The notes under the pieces: model-generated
What the model was told of the DNA's origin: nothing
What the model saw: the letters and a program-made list of their open reading frames with translations, nothing else
Databases searched by the model: none
Shown: positions 16,587 to 25,651 of the stretch, in pieces
Layout: each line of letters begins with the position of its first letter
How positions within the stretch are numbered: the first letter of the stretch is position 1
Source: Cupriavidus sp. U2
GTDB taxonomy: Bacteria; Pseudomonadota; Gammaproteobacteria; Burkholderiales; Burkholderiaceae
Assembly (NCBI RefSeq): GCF_009663685.2
Contig: NZ_RCOG02000032.1
Span: forward strand, 249,382 to 313,381
Direction: 5' to 3'
Length of the DNA stretch: 64,000 nucleotides
Program-made: the position numbers and the translations under genes

Positions 16587-17444
16587 CTACATCTGCTTGA
16601 ACAGGTGCGCGTACTGCCGCGCAACCGGCAGCGACTCCGGCCGGTCGCGCAGCTTCAGCGACAGGCGCCCCAGCGACTGGTTCACGGCGCTGGCCACGCA
16701 GTCGATATTGACTACCGTGCCGCGATGGATCTGCCAGAAGCGGTCGGGGTCCAGCTGCTGCGTCAGTTCGCGCAGGCTGGTGCGGATCAGCGCCTCGCCG
16801 CCGGTGGACACCACGTTCACGTACTTGTCGGTGGCCTCCAGATACACCACTTCATCGACCGGGATGATGCGTACCTCCTGCCCCACCAGCGCCTTGATAA
16901 AGCGCAGATAGTGGCCGCGCGGGGCGGCGGCGGGCTGCTCCAGCGACTCCAGCCGCTGCAGCAGTTGCGCCAGCCGGTCGGTGTCGACCATGGTGCCGAT
17001 GTCGGTGGCGGCTGCCTCGTCGCCGTCATCCCCCTCGTCGTTGCCGGCCGCCTTGCCCGCTTCGGCGGCCTTGGCGCTCAGGCGCGCCTTCAGGCGCCCC
17101 ACCGTGGCCTCCAGCCGTTCGTGCTGCACGGGCTTCAGCACGTAGTCCACCGCCGCGCGCTCGAAGGCTTCCAGCGCAAACTGGTCGTACGCGGTGACGA
17201 ACACCACCAGCGGCGGGTGGTCGAACTCGATCAGTTCGCGCGCCACGTCCATGCCGCTCATGCCTGGCATGCGGATATCCAGGAAGGCCACGTCGGGCCG
17301 GTGGGCGCGCGCGGCCTCCAGCGCGGCCATGCCGTCATGCACCACGGACACGATCGTGGCTTCAGGCCACAGGGCTTTCAGTTCGGCTTCGAGAACGCGG
17401 GCGAGCAGCAGCTCGTCGTCGGCGATCAGCAGGGTCGGAGACAT
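16587..17444 (-). CDS. LytTR-family response regulator
   Basis: Two-domain regulator of 285 aa. The receiver domain occupies residues 1-120, with acidic D9/D10, phosphorylation site D56 (FLDIRMPGMSG) and the conserved Lys in YVLKPVQ. An acidic, Ala-rich linker (about 125-175) follows, and then a LytTR DNA-binding domain (about 180-285; HYLRFIKALVGQ... WQIHRGTVVNIDCV). It lies 51 bp downstream of its sensor kinase and forms a LytS/AlgZ-like pair. LytTR proteins usually bind paired 9-10 bp direct repeats; no target was identified here. Confidence 0.92.
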   Translation of the reverse strand: MSPTLLIADDELLLARVLEAELKALWPEATIVSVVHDGMAALEAARAHRPDVAFLDIRMPGMSGMDVARELIEFDHPPLVVFVTAYDQFALEAFERAAVDYVLKPVQHERLEATVGRLKARLSAKAAEAGKAAGNDEGDDGDEAAATDIGTMVDTDRLAQLLQRLESLEQPAAAPRGHYLRFIKALVGQEVRIIPVDEVVYLEATDKYVNVVSTGGEALIRTSLRELTQQLDPDRFWQIHRGTVVNIDCVASAVNQSLGRLSLKLRDRPESLPVARQYAHLFKQM

Positions 17445-17495
17445 GGAGGACGAATGTCAGGGACAGAACGGTTCAGGGGCGGGGCTCGGGCGCGC

Positions 17496-18653
17496 TCAGG
17501 TACGGGAGATGGCCGGCGCCACGGTGGCGGGCGGCGCAGGGCGCGCGTCCGGCGCGGCGCGCATCGGCACGAAGGTCGGCTCGGTGCTGCGCGTGAGCGG
17601 CAGCGTCAGCCGCACCACCACGCCGCGCGGCACGTTTTCTTCCATCTGCATCGTGGCCGCCGCGCCAAAGATGCGCGCCAGCCGTTCGCGCACATGGGTC
17701 AGCCCCAGGCCGGACCCGCTCTTGCCGCTCTGGCAGAAGCCCACGCCGGTGTCGGCAATCAGCACCTGCAGGCTGCCGTCCTCGGCCTGACGCGCGGAGA
17801 GCACGATCTTGCCGCCGCGCATGCACGGTTCGATGCCATGCGTGACCGCGTTTTCCACCAGCGGCTGGATCAGCATCGGCGGAATCTCGGCATCGGCCAG
17901 CGCCGGCGGCAAATCCACCTCGTAGTCGAGCCGCGCGCCGAAGCGCATGCCCTGGATGTCGAGGTAGCTGCGCAGCAGTTCGAATTCCTGCGCCAGCGTG
18001 CAATGCTCGGCGCGCGTGTGCGACAGCGACATGCGCAGGAAGCCGATCAGCCGCTGCAGCAGCTGGCGCGCCGCGCGCGGGTCGGTGGCGATCAGGCCGT
18101 CCAGGTTGGCCAGCGAATTGAACAGGAAGTGCGGCTCGATCTGCGCCTGCAGCGCCATCAGCTGGGCGCGCACCAGCTGCTTTTCGGCCTCCTCGCGCTG
18201 CAGGGCGTCCAGCGCCGCCTGGCGTTCCAGGTAGGCCAGCTTTTCACGCGACCAGTAGAAATAGATCATGCTGGCCGACGCCAGCATGCCGACGATCAGG
18301 CACATGCGCAGCATGTCGCCGGTGGCGGCCGCGGATTTCTCGGGCAGGTGCAGCAGTTCGCGCGTGGCCCAGCTGCCCAGCACCACGCCCATCGGCACGG
18401 CCACCACGGCCAGGCACATGAACGGCCAGCGGCGCGGGCGGTCGTTCCACCAGATCAGCACGCGCGGCACGTCGATCAGTACCCAGATCGACAGGCCGAT
18501 CAGCTGGCTGTAGACAAAGTTCTGTACCAGCGTGCCGCCGGTCTGGAAGCCATAGTTGAGGCTGACCGCGATGACGGTGTTCATGCAGAGCACGAACAGC
18601 AGGTCTCGCGCAAGAATATTGAGCCGTGACGGCACCGCGCACGACATGCGCAT
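17496..18653 (-). CDS. LytS/AlgZ-type sensor histidine kinase
   Basis: The 385-aa inner-membrane kinase has about four transmembrane segments in the first ~135 residues, then a His_kinase domain with the motif QAQIEPHFLFNSLANLDGL (H175 phospho-acceptor) and a C-terminal ATPase domain with N-box PLVENAVTHGIEP and GSGLGLTHVRERL. The ATG at 18653 has GGGAGAGA upstream. There is no extracytoplasmic sensor domain, so it may sense the membrane. It is followed by its LytTR regulator. Confidence 0.92.
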   Translation of the reverse strand: MRMSCAVPSRLNILARDLLFVLCMNTVIAVSLNYGFQTGGTLVQNFVYSQLIGLSIWVLIDVPRVLIWWNDRPRRWPFMCLAVVAVPMGVVLGSWATRELLHLPEKSAAATGDMLRMCLIVGMLASASMIYFYWSREKLAYLERQAALDALQREEAEKQLVRAQLMALQAQIEPHFLFNSLANLDGLIATDPRAARQLLQRLIGFLRMSLSHTRAEHCTLAQEFELLRSYLDIQGMRFGARLDYEVDLPPALADAEIPPMLIQPLVENAVTHGIEPCMRGGKIVLSARQAEDGSLQVLIADTGVGFCQSGKSGSGLGLTHVRERLARIFGAAATMQMEENVPRGVVVRLTLPLTRSTEPTFVPMRAAPDARPAPPATVAPAISRT

Positions 18654-19054
18654 ATCTCTCTCCCTCCTTCTGCTCCACAAACCGCGTGCAAATCTGTGAT
18701 GCACTGCAGCATAGGCAGCGGCCCGGGCATTCGGTGGCTTCCGGGCGCTGCGATGAAGGGCACTTTACGCCGGAGCGCGACGGGAAGAAAGCGTCGTGCG
18801 ACGAACTGGCGGGAAATGGCGCGATTGGTGCAGGGATTCGACCAGCGGGTCGTACGCCCGTTTGAAGCCATGCGGCGGCCCGGGCTGGCGGGGACGGCCC
18901 CGCCCGGGCGGTGCATCGGGTGGCGGGCCCGTGGCTGCCCGGATGGCCCGGGCAGCGGTCACGGCGGCGATCGGGCCAGTATCCGGCGGTGGTCCTCAGG
19001 GGGCCTCAGGGGGCCTCAGGCGGCTTCGTGGGACTCAGGGGCCCTCGGGCGGCC
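18654..19054. other. GC-rich intergenic region between cysB and the kinase gene
   Basis: Four hundred bases with several open frames but no ribosome site or family-like protein. The part next to the kinase should hold its promoter. The middle (about 18865-18960) is very GC-rich with overlapping GGGCCCG/CCCGGGC palindromes able to fold. The part next to cysB carries the decanucleotide repeat listed separately. Confidence 0.6.
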
Positions 19055-19059
19055 TCAGG
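18991..19059. repeat. Degenerate 10-bp tandem repeat at the 3' end of cysB
   Basis: Three successive units of the form GG(T/G)(C/G)CCTCAGG occupy 18991-19020. They continue as eroded copies to about 19059, crossing the cysB stop codon, where GGCGGCCTCAGGCCGCC is also a palindrome that could terminate cysB transcription. Confidence 0.7.
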
Positions 19060-20002
19060 CCGCCACCGCCAGGCGGCTGGTCGCCTCGGCCAGCGCGGTC
19101 GACACGGTGTCGCGCGACAGGTGCGGCGCGAACATGTTGATGAACGCATGGGCGTAGCCGCGCAGGTAGGCACCGCGCCGCACGGCCACGCTGGTGGTAT
19201 TCGGCTCGAACAGGTGAGCGGCCGAAATCTGCGTCAGGCCAGCGTCCTTGCGCGAGTCGTAGGCCATCGACGCGATGATCCCCACGCCCAGTTCCAGTTC
19301 GGCATAGGTCTTGATCACGTCGGCATCCATGGCGGTCAGCACGATCTCCGGCTGCAGCCCGGCGGCGGCAAACGCGCCATCGATCTTGCGGCGCCCGGTA
19401 AAGCCGGCGTCGTAGGTGATGATGGGGAAGTTGCACAGGTCCTCGAGCGTGGGCTCGGGCAGGCGCGTCAGCGGATGCTCGGGCGACACCACGATCACGT
19501 GCTGCCAGCTATAGGCCTCGAACGACGTCAGCCCGGCCTCGCTGGCCACCGCCTCGGTGGCGATGCCGATATCGGCCTGCCCCGTCAGCAGCAGTTCCAC
19601 GATATGCGACGGCGACGCTTCCTGCAGCGCCAGCGTGACGTGGGGATATTCGCGCCGGAAGCTCTGCACCACCTTGGGCAGCGCGTAGCGCGCCTGCGTG
19701 TGCGTGGTGGCCACGGTCAGGCGGCCGGTATGGCGGCCCGCGAACTCGTCGCCGGCCTGGCGCAGGTTCTCGGCTTCGAGCAGCAGCCGTTCGACGATGC
19801 GCACGATCTCGCGGCCCGGCTCGGTCAGCCCGGTCAGCCGCTTGCCGTAACGCTCGAAGATCTCCACGCCAAGCTCTTCCTCGAGCTCGCGGATCTGGCG
19901 CGACACGCCCGGCTGCGACGTGTACAGCGCGTTGGCCACTTCGGTCAGGTTGAACTGGCGGCGCACCGCCTCACGAATCGAACGCAGTTGCTGGAAATTC
20001 AT
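19055..20002 (-). CDS. cysB: LysR-type sulfur regulator CysB
   Basis: Master regulator of sulfate assimilation and sulfonate use, normally responding to N-acetylserine/O-acetylserine and to sulfate-type anti-inducers. The 315-aa protein begins MNFQQLRSIREAVRRQFNLT, the CysB/Cbl-type helix-turn-helix, with the conserved effector-domain segments TVATTHTQARYALP and NFPIITYD. The ATG at 20002 overlaps the cysA stop by four bases, so it is translated with the transporter it controls. Confidence 0.93.
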   Translation of the reverse strand: MNFQQLRSIREAVRRQFNLTEVANALYTSQPGVSRQIRELEEELGVEIFERYGKRLTGLTEPGREIVRIVERLLLEAENLRQAGDEFAGRHTGRLTVATTHTQARYALPKVVQSFRREYPHVTLALQEASPSHIVELLLTGQADIGIATEAVASEAGLTSFEAYSWQHVIVVSPEHPLTRLPEPTLEDLCNFPIITYDAGFTGRRKIDGAFAAAGLQPEIVLTAMDADVIKTYAELELGVGIIASMAYDSRKDAGLTQISAAHLFEPNTTSVAVRRGAYLRGYAHAFINMFAPHLSRDTVSTALAEATSRLAVAA

Positions 20003-21105
20003 CGTGCCGCCCCTTGTTCCTGTGTTGTTGTCTGGTTGCGGTTGAAAACGCGCAGCTGGCGCGGACGCACCGCCAGCAGTTCGCCCTCGCGGAAGCCCTG
20101 GTGCCGGAAGCGTTCCAGCGGCAGCGCCACCTCGATCACGTCCTGGTTGTCTTCGCGCTCCAGTTCCAGCTGGGCCACCGGGCCCAGCGTCAGCGCACGG
20201 CGCAGCGTCACGGCAATGCCATCGGTGCCCGGCGCGTAGCGTTCCAGTTCCAGGTCGTGCGGCCGGACGTAGGCCACCGCATCGCCCGCCGTCTCGTGCC
20301 CGCTGCCCACCACGGGCAGCACCGCCTCGCCCGTATGCAGCAGCCCGCCGCTGTCGCCCACTTCCAGCCGGCCGTGGAACAGGTTCACGTTGCCGAGGAA
20401 GCCGAACACGAACGGCGTGGCCGGATGGTTGTAGACCGCCTCGGGCGTGCCGAACTGCTCCACGGCGCCACGGTTCATCAGCACCACCTGGTCGGCCACT
20501 TCAAGCGCCTCTTCCTGGTCGTGGGTCACGAACACGCTGGTCACGTGCAGTTCGTCATGCAGGCGGCGCAGCCAGCGGCGCAGTTCCTTGCGCACCTTGG
20601 CGTCGAGCGCGCCGAACGGTTCGTCGAGCAGCAGCACACGCGGCTCCACGGCCAGCGCCCGGGCCAGCGCGATACGCTGGCGCTGGCCGCCCGACAGTTG
20701 CGCCGGGTAGCGGTCGCCCAGCCAGTCCAGCTGCACCAGTTCCAGCAGCGACTTCACCTTCTCGCGGATCTTGGCCTCTGACGGGCGCTCGGCGCGCGGT
20801 TTCACGCGCAGGCCGAAGGCCACGTTCTCGAACACGGTCATGTGCTTGAACAGCGCGTAGTGCTGGAACACAAAGCCCACGTTGCGCTGGCGCACATGCG
20901 TTGACGAGGCATCCTGCCCGGCCAGCACCACCTGGCCCGCGTCGGCGCGTTCCAGGCCGGCGATGATGCGCAGCAGCGTGGTCTTGCCGCACCCGGATGG
21001 CCCCAGCAGCGCCGTCAGTTCCCCTTCGGCAAAGTCCAGCGAGACGTCGTTGAGCGCCACAAAATCGCCAAACCGCTTTTGCACGTTCCTGACCTGAATG
21101 CTCAT
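19999..21105 (-). CDS. cysA: Sulfate/thiosulfate ABC transporter ATP-binding protein CysA
   Basis: Energises uptake of sulfate and thiosulfate through CysTW. The 368-aa protein has Walker A GPSGCGKTT, the signature LSGGQRQRIALARAL, Walker B VLLLDEPFGALDA and the switch His in VTHDQEEALEVAD. A C-terminal regulatory TOBE-like domain follows (residues ~240-360). The start overlaps the cysW stop by four bases and the stop overlaps the cysB start, giving a tightly coupled cysTWAB unit. Confidence 0.96.
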   Translation of the reverse strand: MSIQVRNVQKRFGDFVALNDVSLDFAEGELTALLGPSGCGKTTLLRIIAGLERADAGQVVLAGQDASSTHVRQRNVGFVFQHYALFKHMTVFENVAFGLRVKPRAERPSEAKIREKVKSLLELVQLDWLGDRYPAQLSGGQRQRIALARALAVEPRVLLLDEPFGALDAKVRKELRRWLRRLHDELHVTSVFVTHDQEEALEVADQVVLMNRGAVEQFGTPEAVYNHPATPFVFGFLGNVNLFHGRLEVGDSGGLLHTGEAVLPVVGSGHETAGDAVAYVRPHDLELERYAPGTDGIAVTLRRALTLGPVAQLELEREDNQDVIEVALPLERFRHQGFREGELLAVRPRQLRVFNRNQTTTQEQGAAR

Positions 21106-21992
21106 GATGGCTGCCCTTCCGATGCGTGTTCACGGCTGGCGCGCACTTCCACCAGCGTCTTGATTCCGAGTGTGACCAGCGCCAGCAGCGTCAGCAGGGA
21201 CGCCACGGCGAACGCGGCCGCGAAGTTGTATTCGTTGTAGAGAATTTCCACGTGCAGCGGCATGGTGTTGGTCAGGCCCCGGATATGGCCCGATACCACC
21301 GACACGGCGCCGAACTCGCCCATCGCCCGCGCATTGCACAGGATCACGCCGTACAGCAGGCCCCAGCGGATGTTCGGCAGCGTCACGTGCCAGAACGTCT
21401 GCCAGCCCGAGGCACCCAGCACGATGGCCGCCTCTTCCTCTTCGCTGCCCTGCGCCTGCATCAGCGGAATCAGCTCGCGCGCCACGAACGGAAAGGTCAC
21501 GAAGATCGTCGCCAGCACGATGCCCGGCACCGCGAACATGATCTTGATGTCGTGGGCCTCCAGCCACGGGCCGAACCAGCCCTGCGCGCCGAACATCAGC
21601 ACGTAGATCAGGCCCGAGATCACCGGCGACACCGAGAACGGCAGGTCGATCAGCGTGATCAGCAGGTTCTTGCCCCGGAAGTCGAACTTGGCGATGGCCC
21701 AGGCCGCCGCCACGCCGAACACCACGTTCAGCGGCACCGCGATGGCCGCCACGGTCAGCGTCAGCTTGATGGCCTCCACCGCGTCGGGCTCGGTCAGCGC
21801 CGCCAGGTAGGTGTCCAGGCCCTTGCGCAGCGCCTCGTAGAAGACCGAAGCCAGCGGCACGAACAGGAACAGCGCCAGGAACAGCACCGCCACGGTAATC
21901 AGCGTATAGCGCACCCACGGCGATTCGCCCGTGGCCTCGTGCGGATGTCGGGCGGCAGCCTGGCCGCCCAGTCGGGATACAGCGCCGGCCAT
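21102..21992 (-). CDS. cysW: Sulfate ABC transporter permease CysW
   Basis: One of two membrane subunits of the sulfate importer. The protein is 296 aa with about six transmembrane helices. The coupling motif for the ATPase is visible in the EEEEAAIVLGASGWQTFWHV segment (EAA loop). The start at 21992 (MAGAVSRLGG) lies one base beyond the cysT stop. The open frame continues upstream to 22040 but overlaps cysT without cause. Confidence 0.93.
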   Translation of the reverse strand: MAGAVSRLGGQAAARHPHEATGESPWVRYTLITVAVLFLALFLFVPLASVFYEALRKGLDTYLAALTEPDAVEAIKLTLTVAAIAVPLNVVFGVAAAWAIAKFDFRGKNLLITLIDLPFSVSPVISGLIYVLMFGAQGWFGPWLEAHDIKIMFAVPGIVLATIFVTFPFVARELIPLMQAQGSEEEEAAIVLGASGWQTFWHVTLPNIRWGLLYGVILCNARAMGEFGAVSVVSGHIRGLTNTMPLHVEILYNEYNFAAAFAVASLLTLLALVTLGIKTLVEVRASREHASEGQPS

Positions 21993-21993
21993 G

Positions 21994-22929
21994 TCAGTTC
22001 GCCTCCGGGTTGCCGTCAGGCAGCGCGGCCGCGCGGGCACCAGTCTGGTGGCGGCGCGTCCAGGCCTGCAGCAGGTTGATCAGCAGCAGCAGTACGAACG
22101 AGATCACCAGCATCACCACGGCCACCGCCGTGGCGCCGGCATAGTCGTACTGTTCCAGCTTCGAATAGATCATCAGCGGGGCGATCTCGGACACCATCGG
22201 CATGTTGCCGGAGATGAAGACCACCGATCCGTACTCGCCGGTGGCACGCGCGAACGACAGCGCAAAGCCCGTCAGCAGCGCCGGCAGGATGGCCGGCAGG
22301 ATCACCCGCCCGAACGTCTGCAGGCGCGACGCGCCCAGGCTGGCCGCCGCTTCCTCCAGTTCGCGTTCCACGTCCTCCAGCACCGGCTGTACCGTGCGCA
22401 CCACGAACGGCAGCCCGATGAAGGTCAGCGCCACCACCACGCCCAGTGGCGTGAACGCCACCTTGATGCCGTGCGGCTCCAGCCAGCGGCCGATCCAGCC
22501 ATTACCGGCGAACAGCGCGGTCAGGGCGATACCGGCCACGGCCGTGGGCAACGCGAACGGCAGGTCTACCAGCGCATCGATAAATCGCTTGCCGAAGAAG
22601 CGGTAGCGCACCAGCACCCAGGCCACCACCAGCCCAAAGGCCGTGTTGACGATGGCCGCAATCAGCGACGCGCCAAAGCTCAGTTCCAGCGATGCCACCA
22701 CGCGGGGGTTGCCCACCGTCGCCCAGAAGCCGTCCCAGGTCAGCGTGAAGGTCTTCAGGAACACCGCCGACAGCGGGATCAGGACGATCAGCGTCAGGTA
22801 GAAGATCGTGAAGCCAAGCGACAGCCCGAAGCCCGGCAACACGGTAAATCGCTGGGCCGGCGCCGCGCGCAGGGGCGCGGCATTGACCGTCGGCGGGGGC
22901 GCGTCCGCCAGGGATATCGAGGAAGGCAT
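21994..22929 (-). CDS. cysT: Sulfate ABC transporter permease CysT (CysU)
   Basis: Second membrane subunit of the sulfate importer. The protein is 311 aa with about six helices, and has the EAA loop ELEEAAASLGASRLQTFGRV and the typical DLPFALPTAVAGIAL helix. It heads the cysTWAB transcript. The upstream 100 bp contains a leader hairpin and the 21-bp element shared with sbp. The periplasmic binding protein gene (sbp) is not directly upstream but about 6 kb away, beyond the ssu genes. Confidence 0.94.
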   Translation of the reverse strand: MPSSISLADAPPPTVNAAPLRAAPAQRFTVLPGFGLSLGFTIFYLTLIVLIPLSAVFLKTFTLTWDGFWATVGNPRVVASLELSFGASLIAAIVNTAFGLVVAWVLVRYRFFGKRFIDALVDLPFALPTAVAGIALTALFAGNGWIGRWLEPHGIKVAFTPLGVVVALTFIGLPFVVRTVQPVLEDVERELEEAAASLGASRLQTFGRVILPAILPALLTGFALSFARATGEYGSVVFISGNMPMVSEIAPLMIYSKLEQYDYAGATAVAVVMLVISFVLLLLINLLQAWTRRHQTGARAAALPDGNPEAN

Positions 22930-22933
22930 GCGT

Positions 22934-22978
22934 GTCTCGTCTTATGAAACCGGCGCATAAGGCGCCGGCGTACGAGAC
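22934..22978 (-). promoter_or_regulatory. Leader hairpin of cysT
   Basis: Two concentric stems lie in the probable 5' UTR of cysT: outer GTCTCGT/ACGAGAC (22934-22940 / 22972-22978) and inner CCGGCGC/GCGCCGG (22950-22956 / 22962-22968). The structure ends five bases before the ATG, close enough to mask the ribosome site. Confidence 0.55.
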
Positions 22979-22993
22979 AAATTTTGCAGATGC

Positions 22994-23014
22994 GCCCTTA
23001 TAAAAAGAACGAAT
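22994..23014 (-). promoter_or_regulatory. Sulfur-cluster element, copy 1 (upstream of cysT)
   Basis: A 21-bp block containing ATTCGTTC (minus strand) followed 5 nt later by AAGGGC. It is identical at 17 of 21 positions to the block at 30079-30099 upstream of sbp. It lies about 65-85 nt upstream of the cysT ATG. A CysB or core-promoter site is the likeliest meaning. Confidence 0.6.
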
Positions 23015-23037
23015 ATTTCCGAATTTTCTTAGACGCT

Positions 23038-23703
23038 TTAGATATAAGGCGATGTCTGTGCGACATCCGCGGACGCTTCCCAGCTGTCCGAGCCGTCGCC
23101 GAGGTGCAGGATACGCCCCTCTGAGTCGATCCGCTGCAGCAAAGCGGCGAGGAGGGCCTGCCCTGCCGGCCAGTCGTCCAGGTGCGAATCGGCATTGATA
23201 TGGCCGAGTGCCCCCGCATCCACCAGTTCGCTGCCCCACAGCGTGCCCCAGCTGAACGCGGTGCGTTGCGACATCCACGGATCATTGGTGCTGGCCACCA
23301 GCACCGTCGGAAACGGCAGCCGCCACGTGGGCAGCAAGCCGCCCACGCCGAACTTGTCCGGATCGGCCGGCGCCACCAGCAGCGCGCCCGCGATGCCCAC
23401 CGGATCCAGCGACGCCTGTCGCAGCGTGGCCAGGCAGCCGAAGCTATGCGCCACCAGCACCGCGCCGCGCGACGCCACGCGAAGTGCGCGCGATACCCCT
23501 TCCGAGACCCGCTCGGCCCACAGCGGCAGGCTGGGGCGTCCCCAGTCGTGCTGCTCGATGCGCTGCCAGTCCGGGTAGAGCCTTTCCCAACGGCTTTGCC
23601 AATGTGCGGGCCCGCTGCCATGCAGGCCCGGTACGGTCAGGATCTGCAGGCCGCGCGGCACTTCCAGCCGCGCGACGCCGCCCGATAGAGTCGATGCCGC
23701 CAT
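23038..23703 (-). CDS. RBBP9/YdeN-type alpha/beta hydrolase
   Basis: Serine hydrolase-like protein of 221 aa in the DUF1749/RBBP9 group. It opens with the TVPGLHGSGPAHWQSRWE motif typical of this family, has nucleophile elbow VAHSFGCLA (Ser), and ends with the Asp region ASTNDPWM and the His region GALGHINADS. The biological substrate is unknown. It sits between cysT and the EAL gene on the same strand, so it may be expressed with the sulfur genes. Confidence 0.85.
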   Translation of the reverse strand: MAASTLSGGVARLEVPRGLQILTVPGLHGSGPAHWQSRWERLYPDWQRIEQHDWGRPSLPLWAERVSEGVSRALRVASRGAVLVAHSFGCLATLRQASLDPVGIAGALLVAPADPDKFGVGGLLPTWRLPFPTVLVASTNDPWMSQRTAFSWGTLWGSELVDAGALGHINADSHLDDWPAGQALLAALLQRIDSEGRILHLGDGSDSWEASADVAQTSPYI

Positions 23704-23836
23704 ACGCGCTCTCCTTCTCTGCTTCGGTGCTTCGTTGTTCAGGACTTATGGGGTACTGCAACAAGATTGCCGATCGCCTGTCGATGTTCGCCGACAGGGC
23801 GCTACCGGCCAGCCAGTGCCGCCGGGGCGATGCCGC

Positions 23837-24691
23837 CTAGGAAGCACTGCCTGTCTGCAACGGCTCCCGCAAATGCCGTGCCGGCACCGGCCCGCCGGCC
23901 ACGGCCTCGCCCTGCCCCAGCGCGATGCCCGCGTTCTGCAGCCGCTCCACGGCTTCGTCGTTCTGCAGCCGCCGGCCGATCAGCGTGACACCGGCGCCCT
24001 CGGCGCTGGCGCGCAGGCCGGCAAGCTGGCGGTCCGTCCAGATGCGGCGCATGTCGAGCTTGAGCCAGTCGGGCAGCGCATGCGCCATCAGCGCGCCGGC
24101 CTCGGCCGGGTCGGATGCCTGCAGGCTCACCGCAAACCCGTTGCGGCGATAGTTGCCCACCACGTGCAGCAGCAGCGGCAGGTCGTCATTGGCGCTGGCA
24201 GGCACCTGAATCACGAAACGGTCCACCGGCAGGCCCAGCGATTCCAGCGCACGCCGGAATGCCGCGCCGTGATCGTCGGCCACCGCCGCCAGCAGGCGGT
24301 TATGCACGTTGAGCACGAGCTTGCGCTCGCCGTGCGCCGCGAAGTAGTTCATCGCGTGCACCAGCCGCGACAGGCGGTCCAGCGACACCAGCGACGCGTC
24401 GTCGGCCGCCATCGCGAACAGCTTCCAGGCGGCCAGCCCCACGCCATCTTCGGCATAGGTGCGGATGGAGCCCTCGTGGGCCACCACCTCACGGTCGGCC
24501 AGCGTCACCAGCGGGTCGAACGCGCTGGTCAGCGAGCAGTTGAAGTACTGGCCCTGCACCTGCCCTCGCGCGTCGCGCCACAGCTCGCGGCCGGGCACCG
24601 GCTCGCGCGGCAGTGTTTCAAGGTAGCGTTCGAGTGCGGAGGTTGCGGAAGGTGCGGAAGCTGCGGAAGCGTGGGTCATGGTGAAGTCCAT
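23837..24691 (-). CDS. EAL-fold protein, probably catalytically inactive
   Basis: A 284-aa cytoplasmic protein related to cyclic-di-GMP phosphodiesterases. The signature that should read E-A/V-L is E73-G-S (VVAHEGSIR), and the DDFGTG metal/loop 6 motif is replaced by a QASDPAEAG-like stretch. The NVHNRLL segment, LKLDMRRIW and a terminal LGQGEAVAGG remain recognisable. Loss of metal ligands implies no hydrolysis; ligand binding or protein interaction is possible. It is located 27 bp downstream of ssuB in the sulfonate operon, an unusual place for such a protein. Confidence 0.78.
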   Translation of the reverse strand: MDFTMTHASAASAPSATSALERYLETLPREPVPGRELWRDARGQVQGQYFNCSLTSAFDPLVTLADREVVAHEGSIRTYAEDGVGLAAWKLFAMAADDASLVSLDRLSRLVHAMNYFAAHGERKLVLNVHNRLLAAVADDHGAAFRRALESLGLPVDRFVIQVPASANDDLPLLLHVVGNYRRNGFAVSLQASDPAEAGALMAHALPDWLKLDMRRIWTDRQLAGLRASAEGAGVTLIGRRLQNDEAVERLQNAGIALGQGEAVAGGPVPARHLREPLQTGSAS

Positions 24692-24718
24692 GTCGGTACG
24701 CGCGGTTCGCCTGATTGC

Positions 24719-25636
<918 letters not shown>

Positions 25637-25651
25637 GGGGATCTCTCCTTG

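Noticed and set aside
16458..18629. 723-codon plus-strand ORF over the two-component genes
   Set aside because: Low-complexity His/Gln/Arg protein antisense to two well-defined genes.
18696..19157. Plus-strand ORFs in the cysB-kinase spacer
   Set aside because: Arg/Gly/Pro-rich, overlap the decanucleotide repeat and cysB, no ribosome site.
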